A stretch of 64,000 nucleotides of DNA from the NCBI RefSeq assembly GCF_018130165.1, contig NZ_JAFCLZ010000009.1, forward strand, positions 124,001 through 188,000, in the 5' to 3' direction. The DNA is from Bradyrhizobium sp. JYMT SZCCT0180. GTDB taxonomy: Bacteria; Pseudomonadota; Alphaproteobacteria; Rhizobiales; Xanthobacteraceae. Each line of letters begins with the position of its first letter. Within the stretch, counting starts at the first letter, position 1. The translations under genes and the position numbers were made by a program. Under the pieces are notes generated by a model. That model was not told the DNA's origin. It saw only the letters and a list, made by a program, of their open reading frames with translations, and ran no database searches. Positions 35,086 to 41,947 of the stretch are shown in pieces.

Positions 35086-35238
35086 ATGCGCGAACTATCG
35101 GCGGAAGCCCGCCTGCACCTCTATGCACGTTCCCTGTCCCGCCGGACCGGAACCGGATTCCATACCGCCGCGCTCTACGGCTCGTTTGCGCTCATCGCCG
35201 CCATCGTCTTCAGCTCGCTCTCGGTTCATCCGTTCTGA
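35086..35238 (+). CDS. Small hypothetical membrane protein
   Basis: A 50-residue frame, MRELSAEARLHLYARS..., with an amphipathic basic N-terminus and one hydrophobic segment (ALYGSFALIAAIVFSSL) near the C-terminus, consistent with a single-pass inner-membrane miniprotein. In-frame ATGs at 35056 and 34957 would extend it. There is no recognised family and no strong ribosome binding site. It ends 15 bases before the transposon boundary and converged on the AraC-type gene before the insertion. Coding status is plausible but unproven. Confidence 0.5.
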   Translation: MRELSAEARLHLYARSLSRRTGTGFHTAALYGSFALIAAIVFSSLSVHPF

Positions 35239-35245
35239 TTTGCTT

Positions 35246-35253
35246 CGCTCGAA
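35246..35253. repeat. Left 8-bp target site duplication
   Basis: CGCTCGAA immediately outside the left terminal inverted repeat; an identical copy lies at 39593-39600 immediately outside the right repeat. Eight bases is the duplication size known for the IS1595 family. Confidence 0.92.
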
Positions 35254-35279
35254 CGGTATTATGGCGCAAACGCCACAAG
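35254..35279 (+). repeat. Left terminal inverted repeat (26 bp)
   Basis: Begins CGGTATTATGGCGCAAACG and ends CCACAAG; the 26 bases are exactly reverse-complementary to 39567-39592. The core TGGCG-CAAA-CGCCA is itself a small palindrome. Identity stops sharply at both edges. Confidence 0.93.
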
Positions 35280-35346
35280 CGGCCGGGAGGAACCTGATTA
35301 GATAGAGCGCGCCATGTGGGCGCGCGCGGCGCTGGCCGCAATCCTG

Positions 35347-36294
35347 TTAGGTGGCCCTGTTGCCGGACTGGTACTGCTGCGGGATCATGGTCCGTGTCTC
35401 TGGACCGGAGTACACGTACAGAAAATCCGTGCGCCACTCATCTCCGAAAATGTCTTTGTAATAAACGCGACCGCCCACACAGACGCGGCTTCGGTCAGCG
35501 AGAACGGCGTCTATTTCGTCCTGGCGGAATACCCTTGTTGCGGCTTTCGTGGTCAAAATTTGTTCGAAGAAATTGGCACTTCTTGCATTTGGCTCCGCCC
35601 GGAGATCGTCGGCAGGCGGGGCATCAAATGTGGGGATTTGTCCGCGTGGGACCACCTCTACGCCAGTCGCCATAATGACATCGCGCGGCGGGGTTTGCCC
35701 CACATTGCGAATCCAGAAGCGGCCCATTGTGACCCTCCCGGTCTCAAAGTCCTCAATCGTATCCGCCTCAACAACGAGATAAGCCCGCAGTTGCGCCCTC
35801 ATTGTGAAAAGGGTGTCGCGGGCCACTTCGGCTTGGGTTTTGGCGGTATCGGCAGTTTCTTTCGCGGCATTTGCAGCCAGCACGGAGACCGTAAATTGCT
35901 TTTGGCTGGCTTCTTTGGCGTCCAAAACCAACTGGCGCGTAGCGCGCCACAGGAACACTGTCGCAAAGCCCAAGATTGCCGTTCCTACGGCAAGGATCAA
36001 TGTTCCGAAGGCGACCCAAAACTTGTCATGGAGCGCGAAGAAACAATAGAAGCCCGAGAACCAAGCTGGCCCCCGATACTCGCAGTGTTCTTCGTGCTTA
36101 CCCCGCTCCTCGGTGCTGCGTTCGGGTTTATGGGCAGAGGGCGGCGGTCCCTCTGGCTTTGCATCGGGTTTTATAGCCTCTGGCTGCTCGGTCTTCTGAG
36201 CGTCGGCGTTATGGTCAGTTTGGGATAGTGCGGTCGCGACTGGCAAATAGAGCGCAACGATGAGAAACAGCAAACCAAACCGCAGCCGTTTCAT
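35347..36294 (-). CDS. Transposon passenger: hypothetical two-segment membrane protein
   Basis: A 315-residue protein of unknown function. It has an N-terminal signal or anchor (MKRLRFGLLFLIVALYLPVATALS), a charged Pro-rich stretch (about 30-70), a membrane segment at about 95-118 (LILAVGTAILGFATVFLWRA), a helical region, and a C-terminal soluble domain beginning near MRAQLRAYLVVEADTIEDF. Proteins with this plan are common on mobile elements. Its start lies just beyond the DUF6471 stop (nine-base gap), so both are probably transcribed from the divergent promoter at 36578-36606. An opposite-strand frame over the same bases is a shadow. Confidence 0.72.
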   Translation of the reverse strand: MKRLRFGLLFLIVALYLPVATALSQTDHNADAQKTEQPEAIKPDAKPEGPPPSAHKPERSTEERGKHEEHCEYRGPAWFSGFYCFFALHDKFWVAFGTLILAVGTAILGFATVFLWRATRQLVLDAKEASQKQFTVSVLAANAAKETADTAKTQAEVARDTLFTMRAQLRAYLVVEADTIEDFETGRVTMGRFWIRNVGQTPPRDVIMATGVEVVPRGQIPTFDAPPADDLRAEPNARSANFFEQILTTKAATRVFRQDEIDAVLADRSRVCVGGRVYYKDIFGDEWRTDFLYVYSGPETRTMIPQQYQSGNRAT

Positions 36295-36303
36295 TACCGC
36301 CCC

Positions 36304-36543
36304 CTAGATTTCCTCCAACACTACCTGTTCGAGTTCTAGGGCCGCAATACACGCCAGAAAGAATATTGCCGAGAACGTCCCCCGTTTGAGCTTCATGGTG
36401 ATCCCGGCCTCGGTCTCCTTTAGGCCGTGTTTCCTCAGTCTTTTGGCTAAATCCGCATAGGTTACGTCCGCTTCCTTCATTTTGGCCTTCAGGAAGGCGC
36501 TGGCGCGGGTAGCCCATTCCTCCTCAGTCTTTGCAAGGCCCAT
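36304..36543 (-). CDS. Transposon passenger: DUF6471 family small protein
   Basis: A 79-residue protein with the DUF6471 pattern: WATRASAFLKAKMKEADVTYADLAKRL at residues 10-36, then ETEAGITMKLKRGTFSAIFFLACIAAL at 43-69. The fold looks like a small helix-turn-helix, so a DNA-binding role is plausible. It is divergently transcribed from the transposase gene across a control region with repeated TTCGTTAG/CTAACGAA boxes, and may repress both promoters (inference). GGAGG lies just upstream of the ATG at 36543. The membrane-protein gene follows nine bases later. Confidence 0.78.
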   Translation of the reverse strand: MGLAKTEEEWATRASAFLKAKMKEADVTYADLAKRLRKHGLKETEAGITMKLKRGTFSAIFFLACIAALELEQVVLEEI

Positions 36544-36551
36544 CGGCCCCT

Positions 36552-36645
36552 CCTAACGAATATGTTACCTAACGGAAATGATAGATTGCGCTTGACCTAG
36601 TGTCAAACCTATCATATTCGTTAGCTATCGTATTCGTTAGGTAAC
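36552..36645. promoter_or_regulatory. Divergent promoter-operator region of the transposon
   Basis: Between the DUF6471 and transposase starts are four related boxes: CCTAACGAATATG (36552-36564), GTTACCTAACGG (36564-36575), CATATTCGTTAG (36613-36624) and CGTATTCGTTAGGTAAC (36629-36645). The outer pairs are inverted copies of each other around a centre near 36597. A good minus-strand promoter, TTGACA (36601-36606)-N17-TATCAT (36578-36583), serves the DUF6471 gene. A plus-strand TTGACC (36592-36597) with a weak -10 near 36615 may serve the transposase. The boxes flank or overlap both predicted starts, as repressor operators would. Confidence 0.65.
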
Positions 36646-36648
36646 AAC

Positions 36649-37632
36649 GTGGCCCAACACTTCCTCCTCAGCAAAGCGGCAAAGACCCTGAGCTTAGCTC
36701 AGGTCTTCCGCATGACTGACGGGGAAGCCGAAACGACCTTCAAAGCTATCCGCTGGGCCGATACGAATGGTGCTCCGGTTTGCCCGTCCTGCGGTTCGGT
36801 CGAAGCCTACGAAGCCCGCCGCCCAAATGGAGCACTCCGCTTCCGCTGCAAGGGCTGCAAAAAGGATTTCACCATCACCAGCGGGACACTGTTCGCCAGC
36901 CACAAGCTGCCCCTGCGTGGCTATCTGGCGGCCATTGCCGTGTTCTGCAACGAAGTGAAGGGCAAGTCCGCGCTGGCTCTCAGCCGCGACCTGGGCCTCT
37001 CCTACAAGTCCGCTTTCGTCCTATTGCACAAGCTACGTGAAGCAATGGCTGAGGAAATGAAGGGTCGCGTTGTCGGCGGCGAAGGCCGGGTGGCCGAAGT
37101 AGATGGCGGTTATTTTGGAGGTTATGTGAAGCCAGCAAATCAGAAAGAATATCGCCGCGACCGCCGCTATGCCCGCAATCAAAATGGGAAACGGAAGGTC
37201 GTAGTTATCGTCCGTGAACGGGGCGGTAATTCTGTGCCAGCAGTTTTTGGCTCGGAAAGCCAAGCCGCCGCGTTCATCCGTGCTCGGATCGCCAAGGGTA
37301 CGGTCGTTCATGCTGACGAAGCCTCCTCTTGGGATGGACTTCACGAACGCTTTGAAATGAAACGAATCAATCACCAAGAAGCCTACTCCTTGGACGGAGC
37401 TTGCACGAACTATGCTGAAGAATATTTCAGCCGCTTGCGCCGTGCCGAGATCGGCATCCACCACCATATCGCTGGCGCGTACCTGCTGCGCTATGCGCAG
37501 GAGTCGTCATGGCGGGAGGACAACCGCCGCGTCTCGAATGGCGATCAGGTGAGCCGTGTAGCAGCGCTGGCAATGAAGCGCGGCAAGTCAGTGGACTTCA
37601 CCGGTTACTGGCAGCGGCATCGGGAGGCGTGA
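36649..37632 (+). CDS. IS1595-family (ISXO2-like) transposase
   Basis: A 327-residue DDE-type transposase. An N-terminal zinc ribbon has C45, C48, C67 and C70 (VCPSCGS...FRCKGCKK), followed by a helix-turn-helix-like region (LALSRDLGLSYKSAFVLLHKL). The catalytic domain has D152 (EVDGGYFGG), D223 (HADEASSWDGL) and an N254/E257 pair (TNYAEEYFSRLRR), the family pattern. It appears full length and intact. The start is GTG with no clear ribosome binding site, eight bases after the last operator-like box, so translation may be kept low. It moves the surrounding 4.3-kb element. Confidence 0.93.
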   Translation: MAQHFLLSKAAKTLSLAQVFRMTDGEAETTFKAIRWADTNGAPVCPSCGSVEAYEARRPNGALRFRCKGCKKDFTITSGTLFASHKLPLRGYLAAIAVFCNEVKGKSALALSRDLGLSYKSAFVLLHKLREAMAEEMKGRVVGGEGRVAEVDGGYFGGYVKPANQKEYRRDRRYARNQNGKRKVVVIVRERGGNSVPAVFGSESQAAAFIRARIAKGTVVHADEASSWDGLHERFEMKRINHQEAYSLDGACTNYAEEYFSRLRRAEIGIHHHIAGAYLLRYAQESSWREDNRRVSNGDQVSRVAALAMKRGKSVDFTGYWQRHREA

Positions 37633-37692
37633 GGCAAAAACCACATTGGGGCGAGAAAATTACCCTATTGGGCTACAGGTGGCCCACAAGAG

Positions 37693-37803
37693 CGGTAACC
37701 CAAGATGAAGTTTCGGTAACCCGACCCAGCAAAATGGTCCATCAAATCAATGTGTTATACTAACTAAGGGCCTTATTTTTTAGTGTGACGCGACTAACTA
37801 AGG
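37693..37803 (+). promoter_or_regulatory. Direct repeats upstream of the hicBA pair
   Basis: Two pairs of direct repeats lie in the spacer before the antitoxin gene: CGGTAACCC at 37693-37701 and 37714-37722 (21 bases apart), and ACTAACTAAGG at 37759-37769 and 37793-37803 (34 bases apart). Toxin-antitoxin operons are normally autoregulated, so these are candidate operator sites. No clear promoter was assigned; GTTATACT near 37754 is a possible -10. Confidence 0.4.
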
Positions 37804-37899
37804 CTTAAAGCGTTGTCTGGCATCCTGCTCCGCCTACGGTTGCCATGACTCACAAGGACTGCTTTGATGAAAACCTCATCCGCAGGGGGTAATTTTAAA

Positions 37900-38145
37900 A
37901 TGGGCCATCTCATCGTCGTTAGAGCGACTTGGGATAGCGAGGTGAAAGTGTGGACTGCTGAAAGTCCAGACCTTCCCGGCCTCGTCACCGAAGCGTCCAG
38001 CCTAGATGAATTGGACGCAAAACTGCCCGATCTTATCCGTGACCTTTTGGACGATTGCGACGACAACGACGAGGGCTTCGATATCCCCGTTGAAGTGATA
38101 GCCAGTTACTCAAGACGAGTTAGGGTTGGCGCTCAAGCAGCATGA
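37900..38145 (+). CDS. HicB-like (DUF1902) antitoxin
   Basis: An 81-residue antitoxin of the DUF1902/HicB type. The partial RNase-H-like fold is recognisable in MGHLIVVRATWDSEVKVWTAESPDLPGLVTEASSLDELDAKL, matching HicB sequences that begin with a short beta strand and the W-AES-D-PGLVTEA motif. It should neutralise the downstream HicA toxin and probably autorepress. The ATG at 37900 follows AGGGGG by ten bases; an in-frame ATG at 37867 with AAGGA upstream would add 11 residues. Its stop overlaps the toxin start by four bases. The antitoxin-first order is less common than hicA-hicB. Confidence 0.85.
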   Translation: MGHLIVVRATWDSEVKVWTAESPDLPGLVTEASSLDELDAKLPDLIRDLLDDCDDNDEGFDIPVEVIASYSRRVRVGAQAA

Positions 38146-38336
38146 ACAGCTTCACTCCGGAGTTGAAAAAACTTCTGGAGGACGCTGGCTGCTATTTTGT
38201 TCGTCATGGTCGAGGGGACCATGAGATATGGTTTAGCCCTCACTCCGGCATCCGCTTCACCGTCGATAATAAGATCAAGTCACGGCATACCGCCAATGCC
38301 GTCTTAAAGCAGGCTGGAATTCCTAAGGGCTTCTGA
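38142..38336 (+). CDS. HicA family mRNA interferase toxin
   Basis: A 64-residue toxin of the HicA family, which cleaves mRNA through a double-stranded-RNA-binding-like fold. The family pattern LKKLLEDAGCYFVRHGRGDHEIW has the candidate catalytic histidine in GDHEIW (H27), and the C-terminus has SRHTANAVLKQAGIP. Length is normal. Translation is coupled to the antitoxin by an ATGA overlap. As a transposon passenger it may stabilise the element in its host by an addiction effect (inference). Confidence 0.9.
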   Translation: MNSFTPELKKLLEDAGCYFVRHGRGDHEIWFSPHSGIRFTVDNKIKSRHTANAVLKQAGIPKGF

Positions 38337-38350
38337 CCGTAAACTTTGGC

Positions 38351-38368
38351 CGTGCAGGTGCCTGCACG
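38351..38368. promoter_or_regulatory. 18-bp palindrome downstream of hicA
   Basis: CGTGCAGG-TG-CCTGCACG is a perfect inverted repeat 14 bases after the toxin stop and 27 bases before the next gene. There is no T-run, so it is not a classical terminator. It could be an operator for the downstream gene or an RNA processing structure. Confidence 0.45.
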
Positions 38369-38394
38369 CATGGCCCGCCCTAGAGGCTGCTGCC

Positions 38395-39102
38395 ATGCCT
38401 GAGATCAAACCAACTGTTTCTCAGTTCATAGAATCCGCGTTCGCGATTGCTCGTTCCAAGTACCACGAAACCAGCGTTTGCTGGACTTCGCTATCTGGTC
38501 GTCTGGCACCATCGGGCTTGGTCGGGATGTGGGCCAATATCCAAAAGCTTGGCGAGCTAGACCTGCTATTGCGGTGTTTAGAGGACGAATTGCAGGAGCG
38601 GATCGCGACTAATCCTGATGGCAACGGAATTGATTTTGCCTATGCCTATCAAGTCGCGTTCTCTGAGACTTGGGTGGGGGCTGGCTACGAAATTCTGCGG
38701 TCTATCCGGCAGCGCGAGACCCACTCTCGGAAGGTGGGGCTGCAAACCCGTGACGTTTCTTTACGTGATGACTTCAAATCGCTGTTCGCAGATTTTGAGC
38801 GATTGCGAATGCCGATCGAAAAATATGAGATTCCCAAAGATAAGGAAATGAAGGCCCCGATACGGATGAAACAGTTTCCGGAGCTGGATGCCACCCCCGA
38901 TTACAGCATGTACGATAAAGACGACCCGAACCGATCTCACCTAATGCCGTCGGGGATTTCCGAGCGGGGGTCGATAGTGTGGCTTGCGATAGATCACCCT
39001 ACCGACTCTCAATATTGGGTTGAGAGGCGGCAACTGTCAGACCGGATGCTCCAGTTCATCGACGTAGACTTAAGGCACCCCACTCAGGCGGCGTCATCCT
39101 GA
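38395..39102 (+). CDS. Transposon passenger: hypothetical protein
   Basis: A 235-residue soluble protein that I do not recognise. It is largely helical and charged, with Trp-containing segments (VCWTSLSGRLAPSGLVGMWANIQKL at 28-52) and an acidic middle region; the C-terminus has SERGSIVWLAIDHPTDSQYWVERRQL. No signal peptide, membrane segment or catalytic motif is evident. It lies 58 bases after hicA on the same strand and overlaps the 3' end of the convergent 146-residue gene by nine bases. It is probably cargo; function unknown. Confidence 0.7.
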   Translation: MPEIKPTVSQFIESAFAIARSKYHETSVCWTSLSGRLAPSGLVGMWANIQKLGELDLLLRCLEDELQERIATNPDGNGIDFAYAYQVAFSETWVGAGYEILRSIRQRETHSRKVGLQTRDVSLRDDFKSLFADFERLRMPIEKYEIPKDKEMKAPIRMKQFPELDATPDYSMYDKDDPNRSHLMPSGISERGSIVWLAIDHPTDSQYWVERRQLSDRMLQFIDVDLRHPTQAASS

Positions 39103-39534
39103 CGTTAAACGCCAGCGTTGCGGGAAGCCTTCCGCAACTACCGCACCGCCCTTGCGCGCCCGAAGGGCCGCCAAGATTGCCGCCTGTAGGTTGTTCTCTT
39201 GCTTCCGGGTGGCGGCTGGCGTCTTCCCGGCCAGCAGCGCCTTACATATATCGTCGGCCGTCATAGGCCCGTCAGCCCTCCGCAGCGTATCTATGACGGC
39301 CCTAGCCAGCGTCCCGCGCTTGAACCAGGGGTTGCCCACATTCCGCCGCTTGGGCGCTATCAGCCGGATATTGAAGTCCGGGCTGAGCATCTTCATGACG
39401 GCTTCGACCTGGAATATGGCCAGCCGTAGCCGCTTGGTCTCGCGCTGGTTGGCGGAGAGCTTCCCCGCCAACTCGCTATGCAGTTGGCTGAGGGTATAGA
39501 GGGCTTGCTTGGTTAGTATTTTGGCGTGGGGCAT
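39094..39534 (-). CDS. Transposon passenger: probable winged-helix hypothetical protein
   Basis: A 146-residue protein. The N-terminal 65 residues are helical (LTKQALYTLSQLHSELAGKLSANQRETKRLRLAIFQVEAVMKML in outline). After a basic linker (APKRRNVGNPWFKRG) comes a domain resembling a winged helix: RAVIDTLRRADGPMTADDICKALL and WRLTSG. DNA binding is plausible but unproven. Its ATG lies only 32 bases inside the right terminal repeat, so it is transcribed inward from the element end. Similar small proteins occur as cargo near IS1595-type transposases, in my recollection. Confidence 0.72.
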   Translation of the reverse strand: MPHAKILTKQALYTLSQLHSELAGKLSANQRETKRLRLAIFQVEAVMKMLSPDFNIRLIAPKRRNVGNPWFKRGTLARAVIDTLRRADGPMTADDICKALLAGKTPAATRKQENNLQAAILAALRARKGGAVVAEGFPQRWRLTSG

Positions 39535-39566
39535 GCCGCCTAGATGGCGGTGGACCCTTCATTTTT

Positions 39567-39592
39567 CTTGTGGCGTTTGCGCCATAATACCG
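39567..39592 (-). repeat. Right terminal inverted repeat (26 bp)
   Basis: Exact reverse complement of 35254-35279; read on the plus strand it begins CTTGTGGCGTTTGCGCC and ends TAATACCG. It marks the right end of the IS1595-type transposon. Confidence 0.93.
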
Positions 39593-39600
39593 CGCTCGAA
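39593..39600. repeat. Right 8-bp target site duplication
   Basis: CGCTCGAA, identical to 35246-35253 and directly abutting the right inverted repeat. Removing the element and one copy restores a 24-base spacer between the two convergent host genes. Confidence 0.92.
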
Positions 39601-39609
39601 AACGTTACG

Positions 39610-40521
39610 TTACGGCCAGGCCGCGTAAGACGCGCCGCGCCGCATCTGCTCCAGTCGAGAACGACGCCGGTAGACGCCCGGCGAAACGCCCTGGTGCTTG
39701 CGAAAGAACCGGCTGAAATAACCGGGATCACGAAATCCAAGACCGTAGCCGATCTGCTCGACCGGAAGATCGAGTTGCTGCAGGCGCGTGCAGGCCTCCT
39801 CGATCAGTCGCAGATGCACGACGGCGCGAGGGCTGACGCCTTTCTCGCGCTTGCAGTGGGCGTGCAGCTTGTCCTCGGTAACGCCCAGCGCGGCCGCATA
39901 ACGCGCGACCTGCCAGCCATCGCGGTAATGCAATTCGACCATCTGGAGAAAATTTCCGACCAGGCGGGTGCCGTCACCCCGGTGCGCGGCTTCGTCGGGC
40001 GGCTCGCCTGAGATGACGGAGCGCCACAGATGCAGGCAGAGCAGCAGCACATGCGATGACGTCATCGTAGCACTGCCACGCCCGGGAGAATGCAGTTCGC
40101 GCACCAGCGCGTCGCAGCCATGGAGCACGGCGCTGAACGCTTCGCCGACCTGTCCCGCCTTCAAGAGCACAAGCCGGTCGATGGTGCGGCGGAGGTGAAG
40201 CGCCTCGGCGCTGCCGGCGACGGTCTTGGTGAGAAAATCTTCGGAGATCGCGATCAGATAACCTTGCGCGCCGGCTTCGACCTGCAGATCGCCCTCGAGA
40301 TCTGCCGGCAGCCACAGCAGCGCCGGGGCTTCAAACGCGACATGGGTGCCGCGCAGCGCAACGGCGCCACGCCGCGCCTCGATCACCATGAGATGGGAAC
40401 GGCGAAGTCCGCGCTGACGAATGACCCATTGGGCCGGCGCAAGGCTGGCGGAAAACCGCTCCGCATGGAGGGCCGGAATCGGCTTCTCCGCAAAGGCTTC
40501 CAGCACCGAACCCAACTGCAT
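39610..40521 (-). CDS. AraC family transcriptional regulator
   Basis: A 303-residue regulator with an N-terminal cupin-like sensing domain (residues about 15-150) and a C-terminal AraC-type double helix-turn-helix ending in QIGYGLGFRDPGYFSRFFRKHQGVSPGVYRR. The ATG at 40521 is chosen because upstream in-frame codons would overlap the divergent Liv-type gene; GGGGG lies just upstream. Position suggests that it controls the divergent transporter-aldehyde dehydrogenase operon (inference). Its stop is nine bases from the transposon target duplication. Confidence 0.9.
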   Translation of the reverse strand: MQLGSVLEAFAEKPIPALHAERFSASLAPAQWVIRQRGLRRSHLMVIEARRGAVALRGTHVAFEAPALLWLPADLEGDLQVEAGAQGYLIAISEDFLTKTVAGSAEALHLRRTIDRLVLLKAGQVGEAFSAVLHGCDALVRELHSPGRGSATMTSSHVLLLCLHLWRSVISGEPPDEAAHRGDGTRLVGNFLQMVELHYRDGWQVARYAAALGVTEDKLHAHCKREKGVSPRAVVHLRLIEEACTRLQQLDLPVEQIGYGLGFRDPGYFSRFFRKHQGVSPGVYRRRSRLEQMRRGASYAAWP

Positions 40522-40690
40522 GGCATCCCCCAACCGTGACAATCTACCGCTTGTCGCAGGCGGTCTTTGACGGGAGGATACAATCAATCCCCGGATACGT
40601 CCAATTCTATGGCCTGAGCACTCCCATAGGCTGCATCCGGTCGAACGCCGCTTCCAAGGCGATGGACGCAAAAGTCTCTGGGAGGAGAAC

Positions 40691-41917
40691 ATGGGGTCAT
40701 CAGTCACCCGCTTCGCAGCGGGATTACTCGCCGTCACCGGGGCGGCCCTTTTCGCAGCCGACGGGCCGGCGCTGGCGCAGAGCTCGGTCAAGATCGGATA
40801 CGCGATTTCGCGCACCGGCCCCAATGCCGGCGGCGCCGCGGTGACGACGCTGCCGAACTACGAAATGTGGGTGAAGGAAGTGAACGCCGCGGGCGGCCTG
40901 AAGCTCGGCGACAAGCGCGTGCCGATCGAGGTTGTCCAATATGACGATCGCTCCAGCGCCGAAGAAGCGGCGCGGTCGCTCGAGCGGCTGATCACCCAGG
41001 ACAAGGTCGACTTCATCCTGCCGCCCTGGGGCACCGGCCTCAATCTCGCGGTCGGGCCGATCCTCAACAAGGCCGGCTATCCGCATCTCGCATCGACCGC
41101 GGTGACCGACCGCGCGCCTGAACTGGCCAAACGCTGGCCCAACAGCTTCTGGCTGCTCGGCACCAGCGCCGGCGCCGCCAACACGCTGGTGGATCTCCTG
41201 GTCAAGCTGCGGGGTGAAGGCAAGATCGGCGACACCGTCGCCATGGTCAGCGTCGCCGACGGTTTTGGCATCGACCTGTCGGGCGCGGCGCGTCCTGCAC
41301 TGGCAAAAGCCAATTTCAAGCTGGCCTATGACAAGACCTATCCGGTCGGCACGCAGGACCTCAGCCCGATTGTCAACGAGGTCAAGGCGCTCAATCCCGA
41401 CGTCTTCATCGCGTTCAGCTATCCGCCGGATACGCTCGGGATTACCGAACAGGCGCGGATCGCGAGCTTCAATCCAAAAATCTTCTACACCGGCGTCGGC
41501 ACGGCTTTTCCTCTGTTCAAGCAGAAGTTCGGCGCCAATGCGCAGGGCGTGATGGGGATCGGCGGCTGGAGCGGCGACAGCGCACCGATCAAGGATTATC
41601 TTGCGCGCCACAAGGCGTCAGCGGCGAACGGCGCCGAGCCGGATCGCTGGGCCAGTGCGGTGACCTACGCCAGCCTGCAGATGCTGCAGCAGGCGATCGA
41701 GCGCGTCGGCAAGATCGACCGTGAGGCCGTCATCAAGGATCTGCAGACCGGGACCTTCGACACCATCATCGGCAAGGTGAAGTTCGAGAACAACCTGCCG
41801 ACCAAATATTGGTGGGTCGGGCAGTGGCAGGACGGCGAATTCTACGGCGTCGCACCGGCCGCCAACGAAGGCGCGCGGACGCCTGTTATTCCGAAGCCGG
41901 CCTGGAAGGCGCCGTGA
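40691..41917 (+). CDS. Branched-chain amino acid-type ABC substrate-binding protein
   Basis: A 408-residue periplasmic binding protein of the LivK/amide-urea-type group. The ATG follows GGAGGAGAAC and begins a signal peptide (FAAGLLAVTGAALFAA... ending GPALAQS). The mature part shows VKIGYAISRTGPNAGGAAV, WVKEVNAAGGLKLGDKRVPIEVVQYDDRSSAEEAARSLERLI and NKAGYPHLASTAVTDRAP in outline. It is first of a six-gene operon with two permeases, two ATPases and an aldehyde dehydrogenase. The ligand is unknown; the amine-catabolic neighbours suggest an amine, amino acid or aromatic compound. Confidence 0.9.
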   Translation: MGSSVTRFAAGLLAVTGAALFAADGPALAQSSVKIGYAISRTGPNAGGAAVTTLPNYEMWVKEVNAAGGLKLGDKRVPIEVVQYDDRSSAEEAARSLERLITQDKVDFILPPWGTGLNLAVGPILNKAGYPHLASTAVTDRAPELAKRWPNSFWLLGTSAGAANTLVDLLVKLRGEGKIGDTVAMVSVADGFGIDLSGAARPALAKANFKLAYDKTYPVGTQDLSPIVNEVKALNPDVFIAFSYPPDTLGITEQARIASFNPKIFYTGVGTAFPLFKQKFGANAQGVMGIGGWSGDSAPIKDYLARHKASAANGAEPDRWASAVTYASLQMLQQAIERVGKIDREAVIKDLQTGTFDTIIGKVKFENNLPTKYWWVGQWQDGEFYGVAPAANEGARTPVIPKPAWKAP

Positions 41918-41947
41918 TCGGCGATTGCTCCAGACGGCACTGAGTAA

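Larger units (their letters stand above)
35254..39592. mobile_element. IS1595-family transposon with passenger genes, 4,339 bp
   Basis: The element is bounded by perfect 26-bp inverted repeats and flanked by an 8-bp direct duplication (CGCTCGAA). It encodes an IS1595/ISXO2-type transposase plus passengers: a two-segment membrane protein, a DUF6471 protein, a hicBA-like toxin-antitoxin pair, an unknown 235-residue protein and a 146-residue probable winged-helix protein. Internal base use is less GC-rich than the host. It lies in what was a 24-base gap between the convergent small-protein and AraC-type genes, so it disrupts neither. Intact ends and transposase suggest recent, possibly still possible, movement. 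Confidence 0.92.

Noticed and set aside
35260..35276. A possible operator: the small palindrome TGGCG-CAAA-CGCCA near the transposon end
   Set aside because: It recurs exactly at 39567-39592 in inverse orientation as part of 26-bp ends flanked by 8-bp duplications, so it is a transposon terminus.
35314..36228. A 304-codon plus-strand frame within the transposon
   Set aside because: The opposite-strand 315-residue frame has a sensible signal/anchor, membrane segment and normal composition, and follows the DUF6471 gene by nine bases. The plus-strand product is Cys/Arg-rich without structure.
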